Assembly (NCBI GenBank): GCA_018287875.1
Contig: JAGVVL010000022.1
Location: forward strand, 434,001 to 498,000
Direction of reading: 5' to 3'
DNA from: Nigrospora sphaerica
Lineage: Eukaryota > Ascomycota > Sordariomycetes > Amphisphaeriales > Apiosporaceae
Length of the DNA stretch: 64,000 bases
In this document: piece by piece, positions 45,480 through 58,236 of the stretch
Position numbering within the stretch: position 1 is the stretch's first letter
Layout: each line of letters opens with the position of its first letter
Made by a program: the position numbers and the translations under genes
The notes under the pieces: model-generated
The model's database searches: none
The model's input: the letters and a program-made list of their open reading frames with translations, nothing else
Told to the model about the DNA's origin: nothing

Positions 45480-48400
45480 TCTAACGGACCAGGCTAGTAC
45501 ACAGGAGGCACGCAACCATGTCTAGTCTTTCGGCACCCTTCTTATTCTCCTGCCCGGGTAGTCTCGAGCGCACGATAAATTCGGGCATGCGCTCGGGCTT
45601 GTACGTGTGCGACGAAGAAGGTGCCCCACACGCCCCTAGGAACCGATCGGAATAAGACCTCGTTTTCTTCTCTCCATGCGTTCCCATATGTTGAGACACG
45701 CCCGAGCTATACCACGGTCGTTCGGGCTATGCCATCCACTGCCCCCGAAAAATGAAACAAACGGGTCCAGATCCGGCACGGGGCCGAGAGTTGTGCGATG
45801 GGAGGTATCGGAGGAGCACCGCATATGTGCGCAGGCTCGGCCAGCGGCTCGCCGAGGAGTTACGCGAGCATAGCTATGCGGCCCGGCCTATCCATCGAAA
45901 GAGCGATGCACTCCTACGGGAACGCCGCCTAATACGAGACTGCCTTCGATTTCGTTCTCGAACAATCGTGTGCCGGTGATCGCGGCTGGTGGCTCCGGTA
46001 GTTCCGGAAGCCGCTTTAACAAAGCCATGGTAACGCCAGTGGTTGCGGTTGTAGTCGATTCCATGACCATCATCCGTGTGCACCGGAGGGAGGCCCGACG
46101 TAAGGGTGCGGACGCACGCCTTGGCTTAGGAAGCTTCGTGGTCGCGTGATGCAACAATGTAATGGCATCGTGAAAGAACACATGCCACAACCGGTCGCTG
46201 TCCCGTGTTCCTGCCGGCACACGACGGTATGGCCCGGAAGGGGCGGGATGCAGCCAGGGTGCGCTTGGTCAGGAGTACTAGGCCGTGGAATACCGGCGCG
46301 TCGATGACCGCATCCTTAACGATGTCGAAGAACACCCGAATGGCTGCGAGAACCGTGCTACCTCTAGATTTGGATGCTTTCTCTGGCCCCGACCAGCCTA
46401 CAAGGGATGGCTATCGGTTGTATGCCCCCTCATCGATGCGCCGCGGTTGTTAAGGCGTCTTAGTCGCCATCCGTTCTCGTGGTTCGGGGTTTCGACGTAG
46501 GACGAAACCCTAGGCCCTCCTGCTCTTTGGTCCCCGTCGCCTACGGCGAAAGAAGGTCGCTACAGAGGCTTCAAGGCCGATCGAAGACGGCTCGACAGAG
46601 ACGGGGCGTCTCGGGTAGTACGTTCGTCGACGGATGATGAAGGCCCCGGGTGATACGGATGTCTCGTGTGTCGGCGCGGCAGGGGTGCGATCTTATGCGA
46701 AGGACGGAATGCCTCGAAGCCCTCCGGGGAGGCGGCGGCGCGTCGACGTTCTGGTGGGCGTGGTTGGGGGACGGTTTCTGTCCAGTCGCAAGCGCTCCCA
46801 TGGCGCCCGAGCGACGGTTAGCACTGGCGAGGTTCTGCCTAGAGACCGGCAGACGTTGTACCAGATAGTGGCAGTGAGTTAGGTTCTGTGAAGCGAGGCG
46901 TCGCGTGGAAGAGAAAGCGCTTAGTGGGCGTTCTGCGTCGCTTGCCGGAACCCGAGTAGAGAGGGGATTCCCCACCAGACCAGCCCGGCGCGGTGTCTGC
47001 CCGTAGCCTAACCGTCTTCACACATGTTACGTAGTACCGTTCCTATCCGACCGAACGACAGCATTGCCCGTCCAAGCGGGCAAGAGGCCCCGGGGACGCG
47101 AGAAGCCGCCGAGAACGAAGCCTCGGGGGGACATACCGAGCAGTAGGCCGGTGGTGGGTGTATTATCGCCAGCCGGGGCGTGGCCACGACGGAGCCCGAA
47201 GGCGGGCGGGGCCATCCGTTGAAGCACCAGCGCGAGGCGTGCCGCGCCGCGTCCTGCCGCCCTATGACTGATCTCCTGGCAGGACCAACGCCTAGACAGG
47301 ACCGACACCCAGACGGGACCAGCGCCCAATCCCTCGACTTATGATGCGCGACGACGCGCACTCCTGGTCGAAGTGGCGGCCGCAAAGGATGCTGTGCCGA
47401 CGTCGAACGTCTGGGTTCTGCCAGCCCGAGCGCACCCATGGCCCCGGCAAACAGCAGGACAGGTTCTGGGAGAGCGCCCGGTGCATTTTGAACAGCACGC
47501 AGGGCGACGTCCCCAGCACACCAAGTAGGTGGAAACTACCCCCTCCCCGCGCGCGCGAGCATAGAAACGGCGGCGCATTGTTCACGAGGCCTGGCCGCAC
47601 CGACTAGACAGGTTGGTTTGCGCTCTTAAACAATTCGCACTTCGGCCGTCGGCTGACAGGATCCTCCGCGTACGCGAAGCTGATCATACCAGCCGACGAG
47701 CAGCCCGTCGTGGTGGCACGACTACGCAGCCGCGCCCCGGCCGCTGGCCTGGACAAGGGCTTGGGCGCCGGACGCGACGCGCACACTGACCCCGACCGCG
47801 ATCGAGATACCACAGCCGGCCCTGTTGCGCCCATCTACGGCAACCCCGAACCCCAGGAGAACGTTGCACATGCCGACAGCCCCAGAGGCCGGCGCCTGGA
47901 GCAGCGGATGATGGGCGAGACAGGCATTTCCATCCTCGCGAGACCATGCGCTACTGGCCTGCATCCTGATTGCCGATCGGTCGGCCGTTGGCTACCCGTC
48001 ATCGAACGTCGAGTCGGATCGGACAGGAATAGCCAGACTTGAAAATGGGGATCTCGAAGGCGGGGGTGGACTCCATCTAACATATCCAGGTCGCAAGCCT
48101 CTCACGGTCCATGGTTGACCACGTTTCAGGAGCCTGTCCAAGACGCGTTTGCCCCGGGCGAGGGGAGGGATCGCGAGAAGCATCTGGACGCCATCAGTAT
48201 CATCGATCGCCGAGAACGAGCTCGACCGCGTACTTGCTCTACCGCAGCTCGGCACACCTAAGCCATCCCGAGCCGATCCCATGCCACTTCGCCCGGGTTA
48301 GATCTGTGTGGGACAATGGGCGGCGGACACCGGTGAACCAAAGATGCCCTGCGAAACCAACCCCGGCATGTCCGCGCGCGCGCGGGCTCGCCCGAGGAAC

Positions 48401-51400
48401 ACGCACGAAGACGGCGTGCAGCGACAACCTACGAGGCCGGCGAGGAGGATGCCGTGATGTTATTTCTATGCTCTTTAGCAGAACCGGCCGCGTCCAGCGA
48501 ATCGCACGCGAACCCAAGGAGGAAAACCCAGTACACGGCGATTGCATATCGCGATCCCGTGCGGCCCAGAGTACGGCACCACCACGAGCGGGGAGGCCCT
48601 ATGATTTCGGAGAGCGCATGGGCCGGATCCTGCTACGCTCGCGCGCCCTGGCCGAGCCGAGGGGCGGAAGGGCCCACACAGTCACGCGATGCTCGGACCG
48701 TACAGCCGTCAGCCAGATACCGGCTTTCAGCCCACCGGCCGCAGGCTCCCGGGACAGGCGGCATTGCGGGCATACGAAACATCGATCGGCCATGACGCGC
48801 CCGAACACTGAATTCATGAACCGCGGGGCCTACTGAGGTCGACGCCGGCGGAAGGAAAGCATCACCCTCCGGGCTTGCGTACGAACCCAAACGGGGCGGC
48901 GGTGTGGACCGACCATTGCGAAGCCTCCCGGCAAGAAAGGGAGGAACGGCGCCGGGGGTCCAAGACCGAGCCCGTCGCGAGCACGTCTGCCAGGGACCAT
49001 CCGGTCAAGAGGGCATGTGGCGGTCTTTACGATACGTCGTTGCCCGCAGAGCCGGGGAACCAAAGCGACAGGGCCAGCAGGGCAGATGCTACGGCCGCCA
49101 AGCGACGGACCTCACCATCGGCTGCGTGGGGGAGACGGTGATCGGGCTGTCTGATACCGCACGCCGCGCTGCCTGCTTGGATTGGGAGGCTTGGCGATCG
49201 TCGAGGAATGCTGCCCCAATGTCCTACGCCCTCGCGGCCCGGCGGATGAGACCCGCCACGGCAGCAGGCGCGGCCATTTCCAGACGTTGCTTTGCCACCA
49301 ACAGCCACAGAGGCTGAACGATGGCATCGAATAGCTGGACAACGGGGTGGGGTCTGAGTTCGAGGACAGGTCACGCAGGGGCCACCATCATTTTAAGTAC
49401 GAAGTGTTTGCCTGAGGATTGTGCCTCGGGGCAATATTCACTTCACCTCGGACGCAGTATCGCAACGGTGGCCCTGTTAATGGCGTGTGCGGCAACGGGT
49501 TTCAAGAGCCCGCGCACTCGCCAGCATTGGGGGCCTCGGCGGAACGGCGACTGCCGTAGGCGAGACAGACACGCGAGGCCTTGCCCGCCGTGGGGCGATG
49601 GGTGCGGAGCGCCGTGGAGCTGTGCGACGATGCCTATGCCGTCGAGGACGCACCCCTTCAGGTGGCCTCTCCCCGGAAGGCGACCCGGTCTCTGTCGTCG
49701 ATGTGGCTGTCTGGCCGGGTTCTTCGAGAGGCGCCGCTGCGTCAACTGGAAATGGCGAGCCTTTCGTTTTGGCGCCAGGGAGAGACAGGCCGAGAGAGTT
49801 CATGCTCCGTGGGGGCGAAGCAAACAACTCGCGAACGCACACGGGGCTATGCGCCTACCCACAGGCAGCCGGCCGCGTAGTGGTCTTTGTGTGCGAAGAG
49901 AGTATATCTGTCCCGGTGGCCGCTGCACCTGCGACTAGCGAAGTCGGAACAGAGCACAGCTGCGCAAATGCGAACGAGCGAGTGCGGGATGCCTCCATCC
50001 CACTGCGGCGACACAGGGCTCAATAAGCCCACCCTCTCTTCTCGATGGACGTGTAGCGCGCCTCCGAGGTATGTCTCGCCGGCCGGCGCGCACCTTGTTG
50101 GCCCGCGCCGCCCTGCTGGACATGCTGTGCTCCTCTCGCACCCAAGACGGGCCGCGTCTTGTCCGATGGTATCGCAGTGCCGGCGGAGATTCGGGAGGCG
50201 CGCCGGCCGCCGTACAGAGAGTAGGCTTTTCATCTCGAGTCCCACGGCGGAGCGTAGGCCGATGGCGTCGGAGGCGGCGACGGCGAAGAAGCATCGACGT
50301 TGCCCGCAGGGGGCCCCGGGAAGGGCTCCAGGCTGGGAATAGGAAAACGGGGGCGGCGTGTGGGACGGGGGCAGAGTCTGGCAACGATAGAAATCCTCTG
50401 GACGTTACAGCCAAGCTGGCCCTGCTGGACCTGAAAGTCGCGGCCTAGCGCGCCCATTTCGCGTGCTCTTCCGCGGGGTTCCACTGACCCGTGGGTGAAC
50501 CGCTCTCTTCGTCCGGGTTGCCTTGCCATGCCAGGAAGCCTCGCCATTTCGTCCTCCTGTTGGGCCCCGCTACCCCCGCCCCTTACTCTACGGCTGGTCA
50601 GACGAGCCTAGGACTTTGTAGGTTCTCCGGCGAGCCTGGCCATGCCGGCGTTTTTATGGCGAACGGGCTAATCCTGGCGTAACGCGGAAGCCACCAGCTG
50701 GGCAGGAGGCGTACGGATGTCGACGCGGCGAATGGGAGATGACGTCCCGGGCGATTCAATCGCAGGTCGAAGGCCACCATAATCTACTCCGGTATTATCC
50801 ATGCCTCCCCATTTTCTAGGCGAAGTGAACCAACCGAACCGTTAAAGCGGCCCTCCTTTCGATCGGACTCACCACGTCCACGGCTGAGGAACCGCCGTCG
50901 TCCCCACCCCGTCCCATCCCGGAGCCGCCGACGTCGCACTACGTAGACGGCATCGCCTGGATCCGAAGACGGGGACGACCTCACCGGCTTGGCGGCTGTC
51001 AGATCCACTTCATATAGGACTGGTGTTATCTTCGCGCGCGCGCAACGTTTGCGTGCTGGCCCAGACGCGACCTTTTGGCATCGCAGGCTAAAGCACGACC
51101 AGCGTGTTTGTCGGGTGTCGTCACGGCTGCTGGCCACTGGTCCGCTCCCGAGGCCGACTTGCTGAGTCTCCCAATGCCGGGCGGCACCGGTCTATGTGTG
51201 CCACAGACATGGCCCTTGGACTTCGGCTCTTGTGGCTCGGCTGGAAGTGTCCCCCAAACAGGCGTCGTAGATGTACGTGCGTGAGCCCGGGTGCTACGCT
51301 AGGCAGAGCGGTCGCTAGCTGGCGCACGGCAAGCTAGGTTCGTCGGCCGTGGCCTGTCGACAGCGGACAGCGGACAGCGGACAGCCGGTCCTGCGACTGG

Positions 51401-53200
51401 CTTCGCTTGCTTGCGGTGGCATCCGTCGCAGGCCGCCCTGCCGGACACTCTTTGGTTCAGGTGCTCCAGTTGCGCCAGCGGCCGTGGCCTGCGGGCGTGC
51501 GCCGGCCTTCCCTCTTCTCGGCCATTCGCCATATTGGTTCATGCTTCACTGGTTCATGCTTCACTGGTTCATGCTTCACTGGTTCATGCTTCACTGGTTC
51601 ATGCTTCACTGGTTCATGCTTCACTGGTTCATGCTTCACTGGTTCATGCTTCACTGGTTCATACTTCACTGCTGTGACTGGCGGAGAAGCAAGGCTGCCT
51701 GAGTTGCCACCTCGTGGCGATGGTAGGCTGTCTTCCCACCCCCGAACAACGAGCCGTTTGGCACGGACTACGAACATCAGTGCCGAATGCGCAGGGCAAA
51801 GATTACACAACCTGCGTCGGGACCGGGCACAGCGCTGCAGGAAGTGGAAAGCTCTAGGCTGGTATGACGCGTCTCCCACCCTCTCAATATGTCGCCTTGA
51901 CAAAGGGTCGATCCGGGCCCTTATACCAGCGTCCACCCACCCGTCCCATCTCGTGGTCCCTAGCCAGCGCCTACTCGATGCCTCGGTTTCTGTGGTTTTC
52001 TTCCCCATGGCAACCGGGAACACAGATGCTCCAAGCTGCTCATCCCGCGTCGACGACCGCACTGCCTCCTAAACCAGCATTCGATGAAGTATGTCCTCGG
52101 CCTGTGCCGGTTTCGTGCGGGCATGGTCCAGCGAGCAGGACAACCCCATTATACCGACCGAGGAGGGACCCGAGCCCCTCGACGCTATAGATATTACGAG
52201 CAGCACACGCTTCACAGCTAGCTGTCCACAAGAAGACGCATAGTTCAGCATCTTACGAACAATGCCAACCTAACGCTGCGACTGCTCAACCGGGCACCGG
52301 AAACAACTTCCAGCCCTTTCCCTCTAGACGGCGGCACCCGTCAGTCGCCCCCAGTCCCCAGGCGGTCGCAGGCCCGGTGCCTAGGCGCGCTTCGGGTTGG
52401 CACTGCGGGACACTTGCTCGAATAGGCACGGGACCCATCCCGTCGAGCTCCTTGTCATATACCGTTGGGCCTTCGGCCGGCACGTCGGACGGTCAGCACC
52501 GGACGAGCCTGATGCCGACGGCTGGGACGGAGCAGGTAGGAGTCGCCGCGGGACTCCCCAGGCCGGAAAGCCCTGCAGGCGAACACGACACCACTGTACT
52601 TCCCCAGTCGCCTTTTAAATGCTGCAGTGGCCTCCAAATTTTAGAACAAAATGTCTAACCTCTCATGTCAAGATCGGGACTCCACCTCCCCTCACTCCAG
52701 CATGGCTTGACAGAGAGGAGACAAGCGTACGACTGTAAGACCGTCGGTCCGTCGGTGTGGCACGTTGGCGATCGCTAGCGCTAGGAGCCGCAGGCCGGTG
52801 GGCCAGGTTTGCATCATCGGGATCGTTGTGTGGTCCCGGGAACGACAGGCACGGGTACATGAGATTAGAAACAGGAGCGTAAGCTGGTGTCTTCGCCGCA
52901 AGAGACGCCCTAGCAGTCCACTCTGTCTCGTGTCCCCTCCTATTTCTGCTCGGTACGCCGCCTGCCTTAGGCATACGTCGTTCGGTCGCCAACGAGGCCG
53001 CCGTGCGTGTAAGGCGTGGCCACTAAGGGCCCCTCGGTGCATCTAAAAACGCATTTCACATACCGTGCAAGGCCAGGCCGCCCTAGTAGGTCGCCTGGCA
53101 CCGGCGAAGGTAGGCCTGTCGTCAGGCGCCTCCGAGGAAGAGCGCGCTACCTAGCTGGATAGATGGTCGTTGTTAGCTAGCCAAATCAAGTTTTAGTCCG
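45480..53200. other. GC-rich repeat body of the right arm, no supportable gene
   Basis: Inverted counterpart of 14,680-22,400, with the same multi-frame openness and absence of recognisable domains. Single-base indels relative to the left arm repeatedly lengthen or shorten the open frames (for example around 47,030-47,150, 49,440-50,030 and 51,100-51,530). That pattern is expected of non-coding or dead sequence. Confidence 0.6.
51535..51669 (+). repeat. 15-bp minisatellite, nine units (right arm)
   Basis: Nine copies of TGGTTCATGCTTCAC, the inverse of the tract at 16,216-16,350. The last unit carries the same variant base (TGGTTCATACTTCAC) as the first unit of the left tract. Copy number and variant position are therefore conserved between arms. 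Confidence 0.95.
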
Positions 53201-53275
53201 TTCCTGTGCCGTTGAAGAAAACAGGGAGTATTTCTTGGCAACTGCTTTTGTCGTGTTGGACGACGTATCAGTCTC

Positions 53276-53690
53276 TTGGTGGGCGGATCGCCGGCTCACG
53301 AAGCTCACATCAGCTGCGGACTGGCTTCGAGTTTGCGCACCTTGGGCCTTGTTGTCACGTACCGGAAGCTATTTCTCAAACCCGCATCGCTTTTCGGGGC
53401 TGCAGCGACCTCTCTTCAGGCCCACCGAGGTGGGAGCAGCCCGCCAAAGCACACCGTACCTGTACCGGAAGCGAGACTATTCGGAGCAGAGTGGGGGATG
53501 CTAAGTATAGCGCCCACAATGAGGAGCACGCTCGGACCACGTCGAACACCGCAGCAGATGGCGCGCTCGGATGAGCGTCGCGAACCCTCCCTGTTTCCAG
53601 CATTCAACGCCTACCAGGCTGATGCTACATATCAGTTTTGCGTCGCGCGATGGGTACAAGGCAGATGCGATTGGACTATACGAAGTACTC
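53276..53690 (+). other. Fossil reading frame A, right arm
   Basis: The reading contains VTYRKLFLKPASLFGAA and SLFPAFNAYQADATYQF, as in the left arm and the third copy. It is open for 162 codons here. In the left arm the same peptide is cut by frame changes near 14,380. No family is recognised. Confidence 0.3.
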
Positions 53691-54223
53691 CCTGTCTCTG
53701 GTCGTGGCACCAGGCAGGCGCAGGCTCACTTGGCGCTAGAGAATTCGTGTATTTCGCGCTGTAACTGGCCGGCTCACGCAATGGGTAGTCAAAGCTGCTA
53801 CCCTGACGCGAGGGATGCCGCTGTCAAACGCCCCGTACGCGACCGCGGGTAGACTCCGTACCCGCGTGGGGTCCAGGCGATGCAGTCAGTCAGCCTCAAC
53901 AATGCTGGCCATTTGTGCCACATCTAAACAAATCCAACGCTTTGCCGGTCGACAAGCAGCCGACCTCTTCAATACGATCCTCAGGCGCGGCTACGAGCAC
54001 GAGCATGACCTCCCCTCCGCCCGCCACGTCCCATCACGGTAGCCGACGGCGAGGCCAAGCGCCCGCCAGCCGACCGCCCGCCGCCGACGAGCCGCCCTCG
54101 CCGACGAAGCACACGCCCACGAACAGCCTCCGCTCCTACAATGACCGCACCTGATTTTGGAATCCGGCTCACACGGCCGATGATATATATAACGATCCGT
54201 TCCATTGCCATATCCTCGGTAAG

Positions 54224-54412
54224 GTGGACTGCTTCATAACCGACGTGCTCTCGCCCCACCTGGTCGGCATCTTCGGCTACATTCGCGGCGAGGACGTGAT
54301 GCACGACCTGCCGTCGGACGGGGCGAACACGCTGCCTTGTGCCAAGCAGTGCCAGCAGCTAGAAAGTGGAAGAACGGAGCGGCTCGCTGGCGAATGCAGC
54401 CAAGCCCAATAA
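54224..54412 (+). other. Fossil reading frame B, right arm
   Basis: The reading contains DCFITDVLSPHLVGIFGYIR and GEDVMHDLPSDG, the same as in the left arm at 13,474-13,662. The high-identity part of the palindrome ends about 35 bp further on. Confidence 0.3.
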
Positions 54413-55334
54413 GGCCGTGGCCAGTGCCTTCGGGGCCCGTAATCGCAGGTCTCGTCCTGCTTCGTCCACTTCCTGCTTCATCTTAGTCCTCTTGCCTATG
54501 CTAGCATCAGCTTTCAGGCACTTCGTCTAAAGCGTACCATTCTTCCCTCGACGGGTCTGACATAAGCCCCGACCCGCACCCCATATATAGCTCTCCCGGT
54601 TAGACCGTGGCCGTTCTTGATCGGGTCTATTGTGATGCCTGCTCGTTCACTATTTTTGGCTGTGCCTGGCTCTTTTAGAATAGCGCGGTAGATAGGAACT
54701 GGGTCAACTTCGGGGTGTGCGTCCTCTCGGATGGACGCGGACCGAATCTGGCGTACTCCACTCTTCTGCTTTGCCTGCTTCTGCTTCGTCTGCTTCGTCT
54801 GCTTCAGCCTCACCTGGTTCCTTCTTCTACTTTTTGCGCGCGTCAGGCTTGCGCCGCGCCGCGTTTGGTTCCGGCTCCCGATTTGCACCCCCAGCACAGC
54901 CCTCCCGGTTGGGCTGTGGCCGTTCTGGTTCGGGTCTACTCGGACGCATGCTTATTAACTGTTTTCGGCTGTGTCTGGCACTACCAGGGCAGCAGCAGAT
55001 GCGACCTGGGGCAACTTCCCGCTTCAACTAGCTTCTGCTTCCTGTTTCGATTGATTCCTGCTTTCTATGGTTCCTGCTTTCTATGGTTCCTGCTCCATCC
55101 ATTTCCTGCATTGACTGGTTGCTGCTTCCTTTAGGGTCGTGGCCGTTCCGGATCGAGTCTCTTCTGTCTCGTGTTCTTTGACTCTCTTTTAGCTGTGGTT
55201 GGTGCTCTCAGAACAGTGGCGGATAGAGCCTAGTGCTACTTCTAGCGCGGGTTCGTTTCTTGTGGGGCGCCGACCAGCTCTAGCGTACTCCACTTTTCCT
55301 ACTCCGTCCACTTCCCGCTTCCGTATCCTTCGAC

Positions 55335-55412
55335 TGGTTCCTGCTTCGTCTAGTCCTGCTTCGTCTGGTTCTGCTTCGTCTGGTTCTGCTTCGTCTGGTT
55401 CTGCTTCGTCTA
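55335..55412 (+). repeat. CTTC-type minisatellite, right arm
   Basis: About five 15-bp units of TCTGGTTCTGCTTCG type, three of them perfect. The left arm has related purine-strand units near 12,341-12,410. Confidence 0.8.
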
Positions 55413-56035
55413 CGTCCTGCTCACGTGCTGCTTACATATCACTCCACATCGGGCTATTCCTAGCTGTGTTTAGCGCTCGTAGGGCAGTGCGGCCGATATG
55501 ATCTTATGTCGCTTCTAGGTGTGCTCCGTTTCTCATGGACGTCGACCAAATCTAGCGTACTCGGCTTTTTCTATCCCGCCCGCTTCCTCCTTCCCTGCTT
55601 CCTGCTTCCGCTGCTCTCTACTTCGTTCACTTCCTGCTCCATCTTATTTCCTTCTACATACGCCAGTATCGGTTTACAGAGACTTAGCCCAGACCGTAAC
55701 ATCTCTCAACGGGCCAGGAAGGGGCTACGGCGGCTTCTATCCGTAGCAGCGCCTCTTAATCGTAGCTTTTGTCCGTCGTAATAGCAACTTCTTTCAGCCA
55801 TAGCGTCTCCATGTAGCAGCTCCGTTATCGACTGCTCCTTTCCTGGCTTCGCATATTCTGTTCCTTCTGACTTCCTCCACTGTCGGTGCTGTGAGAACTT
55901 TCAGTCACTCGATCCAAAAGGCTCTTTCGCCCGGCATGCGACGGGCAAGGCCCTGGTGTTGAACCGGCTGGACGCACGTACTCTCAGTCTGCTCTCGGAT
56001 TCACATCATGCTTCTTTCTGCGGCTCTCCGTGATT

Positions 56036-56220
56036 ATAGCAGCTTCTGTCCGTAACAGTTTCTGTCCGTAGCAGCTTCTGTCCGTAGCAGCTTCTGTCCG
56101 CAGTAGCTTCTTTCCGTGACAACATCCACCAGTCGCAGCTTCCGCCTATAGCGGCTTCTGTTCTTCACAGAGTCCTCCAGTAGTAACTTCTGCCCTCGAA
56201 AGCTTCTGTCCGTGGCAACA
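56036..56220 (+). repeat. GCAGCTTCTGTCCGT-type minisatellite, right
   Basis: Degenerate 15-16 bp units, with the clearest copies at 56,040-56,100. They match the tracts at 9,060-9,570 and 10,096-10,260 and are absent from the truncated left arm. Confidence 0.7.
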
Positions 56221-56301
56221 TCCACTCCGCCGTAGCTCTGTCCTGCCGTTCTCAGCTCGCTCTTGCTGTCCTATTGTATCCCACCCATCACTCCTGTCGC
56301 A

Positions 56302-56562
56302 CCACAGCGGTACTGGCAGGATAGAAACGGACTTCAAGGTTGTTCATTAAAGGAAAAGTAACGCAAGGAAAGATGCCAGACATGGCAGACTATATACTGA
56401 AACTTGCCAGGGCTCCTGTGGAGCTTCTCACGTGACCCCACTAACAGGTTGACGATCTTGGGAATACCCTCACGGCGCGACAAAAACGTAATGACCCTGT
56501 TCAGCGATGGAATCATACATTAAGGATTGGTTTAACGTCTGAAGTATGATTTTCTAGTATGT
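56302..56562. other. Short unique AT-richer segment
   Basis: About 260 bp between the end of the satellite homology and the tail of the LINE fragment. I see no gene in it. It probably includes the insertion site of the LINE fragment. Confidence 0.4.
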
Positions 56563-58033
56563 GTATATTATTATTATTTTTGTTCTTACACCTAGGGACC
56601 TTTCTAGGCCATGAGGACCCCTGCGTATCTGAGCCTAGGAAAACCATTCCGGGCTGACGTCCGGCCGGATGAAAAACCTAGGTCCCGCTGCGTCGCACCG
56701 CTTCTGACTGCTCTCTGACCTGCCATACCGAGATCGGGCTCAGCGTGCCCGCTTCCTAGCTGATGAGTTGATTCGCTAGCTGGAACATGCCCAGCCTGCC
56801 CGAACGGAGTAGCCATCTCGCTATAATCCCTGCTTTCCTTGGGGTGTCGAGCATCTTGTCCGTGTCTATCGGTTCTCCTAGAGCTTGACGAGATGCTCTC
56901 GTCTTTCTCTCTCCCTTGGGCAGAAAACGAGGATATGCCGGACGATCTCCCTGCCTTGACCACAGTTGCACCATGGACTGTCGAAGCCTGGAACCCTACG
57001 CTTAAAGAGGAAGTCTCGCAGCCCTATCTTGCCCGTCCTTGCCTGAACGAGGATCGAGCTCTCGGCCTTGTGGAGCCCCTTATGAAGCTTAAGGATACGC
57101 TTTTCCGGCGGCTTTTTAGTTGCTGCTGGAGCTTGCGATGTCTGGTTTTGCCATGATGCCTAGCTTTGATGCCATCTCTGAAGCCAGTCTCTCTCCTCAG
57201 CCTTGTGTGCTGAGTCTCCAGCCAGCCATTCGATTAGCCACCTCTTGCGGTCAGGAACGTCGGGGCCTTCTGGTCTGCGCCGGCGAGTCGGTCTTGTTAG
57301 GATCCATCTGGCTGCCTTGTCTCATCTTGCTTGGATAAGTGACGCGATGCGCGGCTGTTGAAGCCTCTCTTCCGATGCCGCCACCCTTCTGTTGAGCCAC
57401 GTGTCTAAGGGGGCACGTGAGCTTCCGTTTCTACTACTGCGGCAGCCGTGGCTTTGAACGCTCCTGTAACTGTGCGGGGGCACTCTGTTTGGATGTCGTC
57501 CAGCGCCTTGGCTCTGTTTTTCGAGATCTGGCAGTGCCACTCTGAAGCTCCATAGCCTATAGCGGACCGCATGACCGCTATATAGACTTGGCGCGCTCGC
57601 TGAAGAGACGCGCCCCATGTCGAGCCGGCTATGCGGTCTAAGGCATAGACCTGCGTGGCCATCTTCTTGAAGATCGACTGGATATGGGTGTCCCAGCGTA
57701 ACCGTCGATCTATCTGGACGCCGAGTACGCGACACGAGTCCTCTGGTTGAATTTCGTGGCTTTCTAGGACGATCCTAGTGTCTGGGCCCTTTCGCTTTTG
57801 GGTGAAGTGGACCAGATGATATTTCTTGACTGCGAAGGTCATGCCGTGGCTGATGGCCCAGTCTTTGCAGACCTTATGGGCGGCTTCCAGCCGCTCGCAA
57901 GTCTGTTCTGAGTCTAGGCCGAAGCCGAGGAGGTTCGTGTCGTCTGCGAAGGCTATGGCAGCTATTCCTGGGACGGCACGGAGAGCTTTATAGAGGCCAG
58001 CTGTATAGAGGCAGAAGAGAATAGGCGACAGGG
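56563..58033 (-). mobile_element. 5'-truncated Tad1-type LINE fragment (RT palm to 3' tail)
   Basis: Read on the minus strand, the fragment begins inside the reverse transcriptase at PLSPILFCLYTAGLYKAL. It includes the catalytic FADDTNLLG motif and a thumb-like region, and continues through one or more stops and frame changes. At the C-terminus there is a Cys/His segment (WCNCGQGREIVRHILVFC) and a stop near 56,758. The 3' untranslated region ends with an AAAAATAATAATAAT-like tail at about 56,563-56,585, as expected for LINE insertion. I see no RNase H domain between RT and the C-terminal segment, unlike the neighbouring element. The 5' break lies exactly at a CA/GT run. Confidence 0.8.
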
Positions 58034-58053
58034 GTGTGTGTGTGTGTGTGTGT
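58034..58053 (+). repeat. (GT)10 dinucleotide tract between two LINEs
   Basis: Ten GT units separate the 3' end of the near-complete LINE (right) from the truncated LINE (left). It may be the 3' tail of the former, or a target-site repeat. Confidence 0.9.
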
Positions 58054-58236
58054 ATTATCGCCATACTGGGACAGTGTCCCGCCTCCCGAGGGGCATCTGG
58101 CGTGCGAGAGTCTATCTACATGAACACGAGATATCTCGCATGTCAAGCCTAATGGCAATCCTTTGGTTAAACCGTCTCCGTTGCTCCTCCGTGCGAGCTC
58201 GTTCCCGGCTCTATCTCCGTCTGAATAGCTGCGACT

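Larger units (their letters stand above)
39243..55884 (+). repeat. Right arm of giant imperfect palindrome
   Basis: This arm is the inverted partner of 11,889-28,632. It begins with ATCTCACCC at 39,243 and ends with CTGTC at 55,880-55,884. Beyond its end the sequence goes on matching the third copy (8,910-10,328) up to about 56,301, so the left arm is the one cut short, at the GAA tract. The arm is about 100 bp shorter than its partner, mainly through a deletion of about 173 bp at about 54,450. Confidence 0.95.
54446..56301 (+). repeat. Satellite field at the outer end of the right arm
   Basis: Degenerate units restart near 54,609, 54,915 and 55,138 with the same block as in the other two copies. 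A CTTC-type minisatellite of 15-bp units (TCTGGTTCTGCTTCG) lies at about 55,335-55,412. A GCAGCTTCTGTCCGT-type tract lies at 56,036-56,220. From 55,885 onward the match is only to the third copy. The satellite homology ends near 56,301. Confidence 0.7.

Noticed and set aside
49487..50026. 179-codon frame in the right arm as a possible gene
   Set aside because: It is interrupted in the left arm and the third copy by small indels, is GC-rich, and carries no motif.
11889..55884. Starship, Helitron or cut-and-paste transposon with long terminal inverted repeats
   Set aside because: I found no tyrosine recombinase, HUH/helicase or DDE transposase signature in the arms or spacer, and no target-site duplication. 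The arms are far longer than usual terminal repeats.
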